Source of the DNA: Myxococcales bacterium
GTDB lineage: Bacteria; Myxococcota_A; Polyangia; Fen-1088
DNA length: 37,289 nucleotides
Assembly (NCBI GenBank): GCA_003158455.1
Contig: PMJO01000068.1
Span: forward strand, 10,750-48,038
Direction: 5' to 3'
Below the pieces are notes generated by a model. The model had not been told where the DNA came from and made no database searches. It saw only the letters and a list, made by a program, of their open reading frames with translations. The position numbers and the translations under genes are program-made. Shown one piece after another: positions 32,790-37,289 of the stretch. The first letter of the stretch is position 1. Each line of letters starts with the position of its first letter.

Positions 32790-33557
32790 CTATTTCTTGC
32801 CCGCAGCCGGGGCACGGCGGCCGGCGTAGGCGCGGATCTTTTCCTCGAGCACGCGCGGATTCAGGCCGGCCTGGATGGAGAGCACGCCCTCGGCAATCAG
32901 CGTGCTCCGCTCCTTGTCTAGGGACAGCTTGCGCTTGATCTTGGTCGCGATCGGCAGGAACAGGATGTTGGCGCTGCCCACGCCGTACACGGTGGCCACG
33001 AAGGCGGTGGCGATGCCACCCCCGAGCTTGGTCGGATCATTGAGGTTTTCCATGACGTGAATTAGGCCCAGCACCGCACCCAAAATGCCAATCGTCGGCG
33101 CATAGCCACCCGCGGACTCGAAGACCTTTGCCCCCACCGTGCTCTCCTCGAAATGGAGCATAATCTCAGTCTCCAACGCGTCGCGGGTCACTGCCGCGTC
33201 CACGCCGTCTACGATGAAGCCCACGGCGCGCCTGAGAAAAGCATCCTGGATGCCCGGCAGACGCTGTTCCAGCGCCAGTACGCCATCCCGCCGCGCGACA
33301 CCTGCCAGCTCCACAATTTGTTGCACGATCTGGTCCAGGTCGTTCTTCTTGTCCCGCAAGGCCATCGCCGCCAGCTTCAACCCGCGCACGAAGTCCTTGA
33401 TGGGGTAACTCACTGCCACCGCGCCAATAGTGCCGCCAAAAACAATAAGCGCAGCCGTGCCCTGGAGAATGGATCCGACGCGCCCTCCTTCGAGCAGTTG
33501 CCCAAGAAGAATGCCGCCGATTGCGAGCACGATGCCGATGACTGTTGCGATGTCCAT
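32790..33557 (-). CDS. motA: Flagellar stator protein MotA
   Basis: A 255-residue membrane protein with the MotA/PomA layout: 'MDIATVIGIVLAIGGILLGQLLEGG' (TM1), 'TAALIVFGGTIGAVAVSYP' (TM2), a cytoplasmic loop of charged residues that contacts FliG, and 'GGYAPTIGILGAVLGLIHVMENL' (TM3) and 'VATVYGVGSANILFLPIATKIK' (TM4). The length fits the PomA-like short group better than the 295-residue E. coli MotA. It starts 3 bp after the flbD stop and is probably expressed with flgE and flbD. Confidence 0.96.
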   Translation of the reverse strand: MDIATVIGIVLAIGGILLGQLLEGGRVGSILQGTAALIVFGGTIGAVAVSYPIKDFVRGLKLAAMALRDKKNDLDQIVQQIVELAGVARRDGVLALEQRLPGIQDAFLRRAVGFIVDGVDAAVTRDALETEIMLHFEESTVGAKVFESAGGYAPTIGILGAVLGLIHVMENLNDPTKLGGGIATAFVATVYGVGSANILFLPIATKIKRKLSLDKERSTLIAEGVLSIQAGLNPRVLEEKIRAYAGRRAPAAGKK

Positions 33558-33560
33558 GGG

Positions 33561-33794
33561 CTATGTCTTCTCTGGCTGGCCAATGTCGGGCGGCGCCGAA
33601 ACCACGCGAATGGCTCCGTTGACTTGGCGTCGATACTCGAGCACCCGGTCCACCACTTCCGCCACGGTATCTCGCACCAGAAACTGGTGGCCGTTTATCA
33701 AGGTGAGCATAGTGTCGGGCGTGCTTTCCACCGTGGCGATGAGTTCGGCGTTCACCACCATGGTATTGTGATCGAGCCTCGTGATGTAGATCAT
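33561..33794 (-). CDS. flbD: FlbD-family flagellar protein
   Basis: A product of 77 residues from an internal ATG at 33794; the frame is open upstream to 33893 but only the sequence from 'MIYITRLDHNTMVVNAELIATVESTPDTMLTLINGHQFLVRDTVAEVVDRVLEYRR' matches the small FlbD family found beside flgE and motAB in many bacteria. The family has no settled biochemical role; it is small, cytoplasmic and beta/alpha mixed. It is not the sigma-54 activator that also bears the name FlbD in Caulobacter. The ribosome binding site is weak (AAGAACG). Confidence 0.85.
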   Translation of the reverse strand: MIYITRLDHNTMVVNAELIATVESTPDTMLTLINGHQFLVRDTVAEVVDRVLEYRRQVNGAIRVVSAPPDIGQPEKT

Positions 33795-33895
33795 GGCTTC
33801 GCGTTCTTGCAATGGGTTTGCGAGCAGAGTGACTGGCGCGTGCGCGCCGAAGACCGAAGGGCCTGGCGCGTTCGCCGCGGCCCGAGTCAGCAAAA

Positions 33896-35209
33896 CTAGC
33901 GGTGAATCATCATCAGATCAGACAGTAGCTGGTCGGCGGTGGTCAGCGTCTTGGAATTGGCTTCGAACTCGCGCTGGGCTGCGATCATATTGATGAACTC
34001 TTGCGAAAGGTCCACGTTGGACTGCTCCAAGGTGCCGGCGCTTATGCTGCCCCGATCTGCAGTGGCGGGCGCTCCCAAAGTGGCAGGTCCCGAAGAGTTC
34101 GTCTCCCGATACAGGGATCCGCCCACGCGCGAGAGCTGGTCAGGGGCTGCGAAATTGCCCACCACGAGCTGGCCCAATACCCGACTCTGGCCGTTGGTGA
34201 ACACGCCGGTGATTGCGCCGTCGCTTCCAATGGAAAGGCCGCTGAGGCTACCCGAGGTGAACCCCGCCTGGCTGACGAAACTCGCAGCCGACGGGGACGC
34301 GTACTGGGTAATCCCATCCAACCCAGTCCCGCCAGCGGCGGTACCTGTGCCGAAGTTGAAGGTCAGGGGCTGCGGGTTGGTTGCATTGAGCGGATTGAAG
34401 CTGTTCAATGTGGTGGCATTGGACACGAGGTGGCCTGAGGTGTCGAACTTCAATTCCCCGGTGGCGACCTCAGTCGGCGTCCCTGCAACGCCACCTGTCA
34501 GGTTCGCGCCGTCGGTTACTGCGTGATAGGTCCAATCCCCGCTGCTGTTCATGCAGAAGTAGATGTTGAGCTGCACCGGCTTGCCGAGCGAATCGTAAAC
34601 CTCCATGCTGGTCGAGAAATTGGAGGTGTTACTGGCATTGGTGGGGTCCCATCCCAGGTAGCCGGTTGTGGGATCAGCATTCTCCGTAGGGGTGGCGGTG
34701 GCGCTCAGATTGCCCTCGATGGTTATTCCGTCGGTCGGCTTGGCTGGCGCGGTGGCGTTGCCAACCTGCAAATCGCCGAGGATTCCAGACGAGACGTTGC
34801 CATTCGTGTCAGCCTGCATACCTTGTACGCGCAGGCCTTCCTCATTGACCAGGTAGCCGTTCTTGTCTGTGATGAATTCGCCATTGCGGGTGTAGAAGGT
34901 GCCGCTGGATCCGCCGTAGTTGCCCGAGAGCACGAACATGCCATTGCCTTCGATGGCTACGTCCGTGTCCTGATTCGTTGTGGTGAATGCGCCCTGGCTC
35001 ATCAACTGCTGCACGGTGAGTGTGCGCACGCCCAAACCTTGTGCGCCCTGGCCCACGATTTGTTGGGCCATGGATTCTGCGAAGTCGGTACGAGATGCCT
35101 TGAAGCCCACGGTTTGGCTGTTGGCGATATTGTCCCCTACCACTGACAGTTCATCTGTGGTGGAATTGAGGCCACTGGCACTGGAATACATTGCGGTCAA
35201 AAGACTCAT
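33896..35209 (-). CDS. flgE: Flagellar hook protein FlgE
   Basis: A 437-residue product from ATG 35209 with AGGAAAGGAAG upstream on the minus strand. N-terminus: 'LLTAMYSSASGLNSTTDELSVVGDNIANSQTVGFKASRTDF', the rod/hook family signature. Middle: 'DVAIEGNGMFVLSG' and 'TFYTRNGEFITDKNGYLVNEEGLRVQG'. C-terminus: 'TLEQSNVDLSQEFINMIAAQREFEANSKTLTTADQLLSDLMMIHR', which is diagnostic. FlgE polymerises under the FlgD cap to form the hook whose length is set by FliK, both encoded next to it. Confidence 0.97.
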   Translation of the reverse strand: MSLLTAMYSSASGLNSTTDELSVVGDNIANSQTVGFKASRTDFAESMAQQIVGQGAQGLGVRTLTVQQLMSQGAFTTTNQDTDVAIEGNGMFVLSGNYGGSSGTFYTRNGEFITDKNGYLVNEEGLRVQGMQADTNGNVSSGILGDLQVGNATAPAKPTDGITIEGNLSATATPTENADPTTGYLGWDPTNASNTSNFSTSMEVYDSLGKPVQLNIYFCMNSSGDWTYHAVTDGANLTGGVAGTPTEVATGELKFDTSGHLVSNATTLNSFNPLNATNPQPLTFNFGTGTAAGGTGLDGITQYASPSAASFVSQAGFTSGSLSGLSIGSDGAITGVFTNGQSRVLGQLVVGNFAAPDQLSRVGGSLYRETNSSGPATLGAPATADRGSISAGTLEQSNVDLSQEFINMIAAQREFEANSKTLTTADQLLSDLMMIHR

Positions 35210-35230
35210 GGTGTTCTTCCTTTCCTGTTG

Positions 35231-35938
35231 TTAGTGCGCGTTGCTGTTTGCCTGAATTTGATTGACGTCGCTAAGCGAGACTGGCGTGTTGCCAATCATG
35301 AGTTGGGTTATGCCGTTCTGGAACGTGACGCCGGTGATGAGGCCGCTTGACTGCTGGGTAACCGACACTGGTTTACCGGAGGCGTCGGTGGCTGTGACCT
35401 TGATGGTGTAGGTTCCGGCCGGCTCGGCTATGCCCGAGTCGCTGTGCCCGTCCCAAGTCAATGTATTGGTCCCAGCCATGGGGCCGAACGACTGGCGGCG
35501 CACCTGATGTCCGTTGGCGTCGTCGACTTCCATTTCGACGTCGGTTGCCGGCGAGGCCAGGGTGGCGCTGACGCTGATGCTTGCGCCCGGGCTGAGGGTC
35601 ATCTGGTCCGCGTTGTAGGTCGCGTACTTGCCCACGGAAGCCACGGCCACTGACACGGCGCCAGTCTGGTTGTTGGTCGATTGCAAGGCGAGCATCTGGG
35701 TGAGGGTGTCATTCGTGTTTTGCTGTTCTTCCAACGCGGAGAACTGCGCCAACTGCGCCACGAAGGCGTTGCTGTCCATCGGAGCGGTGGGGTCCTGATG
35801 GGCAAGCTGCGCGGTCAGGATCTTGAGAAACTCGTTTTTCCCCAGAGCGTTGGAGCCCGTTGCATTGGCCGGCTGCTTGGTGGCCGACTGGCCAGCGGTG
35901 GTGGTGGTGCTCGTAGTGCTCGATGTTGCGATGGACAT
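35231..35938 (-). CDS. flgD: Hook assembly scaffold/cap FlgD
   Basis: A 235-residue product. I place the start at 35938, 6 nt after AAGGAG (minus strand); the frame opens with a GTG at 35953 whose codons form that ribosome binding site. N-terminus: 'NALGKNEFLKILTAQLAHQDPTAPMDSNAFVAQLAQFSALEEQQNTNDTLTQML' is the FlgD signature. The C-terminus has the beta domain 'NTLTWDGHSDSGIAEPAGTYTIKVTATDASGKPV'. It ends with 'ITQLMIGNTPVSLSDVNQI'. FlgD caps the growing hook and is lost when the hook is complete. It lies 21 bp upstream of flgE. Confidence 0.96.
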   Translation of the reverse strand: MSIATSSTTSTTTTAGQSATKQPANATGSNALGKNEFLKILTAQLAHQDPTAPMDSNAFVAQLAQFSALEEQQNTNDTLTQMLALQSTNNQTGAVSVAVASVGKYATYNADQMTLSPGASISVSATLASPATDVEMEVDDANGHQVRRQSFGPMAGTNTLTWDGHSDSGIAEPAGTYTIKVTATDASGKPVSVTQQSSGLITGVTFQNGITQLMIGNTPVSLSDVNQIQANSNAH

Positions 35939-35949
35939 GGTGGTCTCCT

Positions 35950-37227
35950 TCACGCAGTGACGTGGATGCGTCCTTCCGCCGGGGCTGGGAGGGGCCCGCC
36001 GTGGGTTGGTCGATACGGCGCGGGCGCCTCGCCCGCAGGTTCCGGGGTTTCGGGTGCTGGCTGTCCCTGTTGTCCGCCCTCTTGTTGGCCAGAATCGAAC
36101 CGCCCCAACGCAAGACCCTCGCTGGCCAGCGCCGCGCGCGCCTCGGGTGCGCGTGTTGCGAAGAGGTGCGCCATGGAGCCGCCTACACTGATCTCAGCGC
36201 TGCCTTGCCGTACGCGCATGTGCAGGGCCAGATCCCCGTCGGGCGATTCGATGGCCATGTGGGCTGCATGTGGCAACACAGTCATGCTTAGCCCATCATC
36301 GCGCGCGACCTGGGCAGCCAGAGAAGCGGCGTGCGCCGGCAGGTGAGTGGCCCCACGCGGGTCGGCGAGCGACGCGCTGGTTGGTCCGTTGGTGGCAGGC
36401 GAGTGAACCGGCAGCGTCCCCTGCAATTGAGTTTGGGTCAGTGGAGCTGTCGCCTGCGCTTCGGCCCGAAGGCCAGGCTGGTTGTGCGCCGCTGGGGTGG
36501 GCAGGGGCGCTCCCGGGACCGCAGGATCTCCAGTGTCTTTGCCACTTCGTGGCGCCTGCCCATGCTCTGGGCCCGACGCCATCTCGGCGGGGCGCAGGCG
36601 ACCCATATCATCGGTTTGGGAGGGAGGAGTGGGGAAGTTCGAAGCTGCGATGAAGGCTGCCAAAGACGCCGGTGGCTGCGGACCGGGACCATCTGTGGCG
36701 TCCTGCGCGCGCGCGGGCTCTTCTGTGCTGGCCTCTCTGGCGCCAGCGTGCGGCTCAACTAGGGATTGATTTGCCGGCGCAACCAAGACGCTTGGTTCTG
36801 CTTTGGACGGAGCGGGCGGTGCACTCGTCGGGGTGGAAACGGGCGTGCCAGCCGGCGTCGGCTTGGCGGGACGAGACCGCGTGCCAGCTGCCGCCAATGG
36901 CACTTCCGTCGATGCGGTGCCTGCGCTATGGGCTGACGGCGTCACCGATGATGGCGAAGATGGCGGCAGGCTTGCGGGCTGCGTGAGCTGGGCGGCGAGC
37001 GATGCAATATCGGCAACCGGGCCTGCCGTGGGTGGAGACACGATTGGGGCGCTGGCATCTGACGGGTTGGAGGCGGGCCGGTGTTGCGCTGGGGCAGCTC
37101 CGGCCGGGGAAGGTTCGTCCGGGGCGTGGGTCGCATGCGTGCCGTGAGCCACTGCGGTCGGAATTGCCTTCCGTGCCACAAAGACTTGAGCTGCCCCAGG
37201 TTCACCAGCCGTCGGCGTGGAAGGCAT
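35950..37227 (-). CDS. fliK: Hook-length control protein FliK-like
   Basis: A 425-residue protein whose stop overlaps the region just before flgD. The first about 300 residues are Pro/Ala/Ser/Thr-rich and low in conserved features, as expected of the FliK molecular ruler. The C-terminal part 'MAIESPDGDLALHMRVRQGSAEISVGGSMAHLFATRAPEARAALASEGLALGRFDSG' matches the FliK C-terminal (Flg_hook) domain, which switches export specificity at FlhB. Position next to flgD and flgE agrees. The start ATG 37227 has no visible ribosome binding site and could lie elsewhere. A REP-like repeat lies 4 bp upstream of it. Confidence 0.8.
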   Translation of the reverse strand: MPSTPTAGEPGAAQVFVARKAIPTAVAHGTHATHAPDEPSPAGAAPAQHRPASNPSDASAPIVSPPTAGPVADIASLAAQLTQPASLPPSSPSSVTPSAHSAGTASTEVPLAAAGTRSRPAKPTPAGTPVSTPTSAPPAPSKAEPSVLVAPANQSLVEPHAGAREASTEEPARAQDATDGPGPQPPASLAAFIAASNFPTPPSQTDDMGRLRPAEMASGPEHGQAPRSGKDTGDPAVPGAPLPTPAAHNQPGLRAEAQATAPLTQTQLQGTLPVHSPATNGPTSASLADPRGATHLPAHAASLAAQVARDDGLSMTVLPHAAHMAIESPDGDLALHMRVRQGSAEISVGGSMAHLFATRAPEARAALASEGLALGRFDSGQQEGGQQGQPAPETPEPAGEAPAPYRPTHGGPLPAPAEGRIHVTA

Positions 37228-37230
37228 CGT

Positions 37231-37256
37231 TGCGACGTGCGCGCGCGAAGCGCGCG
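37231..37256 (+). repeat. REP-like palindromic repeat, copy 3
   Basis: Matches the cores at 7789-7814 and 15961-15986 at 24 of 26 positions, again with GCGCGCGCGAAGCGCGCG and a downstream G-rich tail ending near GGGGTGGGGTGTCC. It is upstream of fliK on the minus strand, near the right edge of the window. Confidence 0.75.
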
Positions 37257-37289
37257 GGGGCGGGAGGGGTGGGGTGTCCGTCCCGAAGC

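Overview
The window looks like a chromosomal segment of a flagellated, GC-rich, Gram-negative bacterium, most likely from the deltaproteobacterial/Myxococcota side of the tree. This is an inference from three things. The large secreted lipoproteins have Asp/Ala-rich or Ser/Thr-rich linkers, Big_2 domains and propeller-type repeats. The flagellar gene order is flgF-G-A-H-I-J-M-N-K-L-fliC-fliS-fliD. FlbD and -24/-12 (sigma-54 type) promoter motifs sit next to flagellar genes. No rRNA, tRNA, CRISPR, transposase or integrase was seen.

Layout. (1) 1-4592: a partial minus-strand lipoprotein, then two plus-strand lipoproteins, one with PPC-like beta domains and one with two Big_2 domains plus a seven-repeat propeller region. 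(2) 4677-6793: a compact three-gene plus-strand unit with a BtaA-like (DUF3419) aminocarboxypropyl transferase, a 71-residue one-pass membrane protein and a short phosphatidylserine-decarboxylase-like proenzyme. A convergent START-domain exported protein (6937-7617) follows. This lipid cassette is the most novel-looking part of the window. (3) 7618-7991: a gene-free tract of hairpins and short repeats. (4) 7992-8408 fliJ (minus), divergent from the long plus-strand flagellar run 8543-19887: distal rod (flgF, flgG), P/L rings (flgA, flgH, flgI), rod-binding flgJ, anti-sigma flgM, chaperone flgN, hook-filament junction (flgK, flgL), flagellin, fliS, a small fliT-position gene and the filament cap fliD.

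(5) 20194-31922: a full chemotaxis cluster: cheA, cheW, a receptor with tandem HAMPs, cheR, cheD, an HDOD protein, cheY, a CheX-like phosphatase and cheB. A second unit follows with another CheX-like protein, a REC-REC-STAS protein and a second HDOD protein. Overlapping start/stop codons tie most of these together. (6) 32010-37227, minus strand: fliK, flgD, flgE, flbD, motA, motB, i.e. hook assembly plus the stator.

Together the genes give the rod-hook-filament axial structure, its export chaperones and checkpoint regulator, the torque-generating stator, and a signalling cluster with adaptation enzymes and two CheX-type phosphatases. Regulation appears layered. Good sigma-54-like motifs precede flgF and the second chemotaxis unit, weaker ones precede fliJ and cheA, FlgM implies a sigma-28 checkpoint, and a weak sigma-28-like motif precedes fliS. 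A palindromic GC-rich intergenic repeat occurs three times (7789-7814, 15961-15986, 37231-37256). Early flagellar genes (export apparatus, flgB/C, fliF/G/M/N, most of the export ATPase module) are not in this window.
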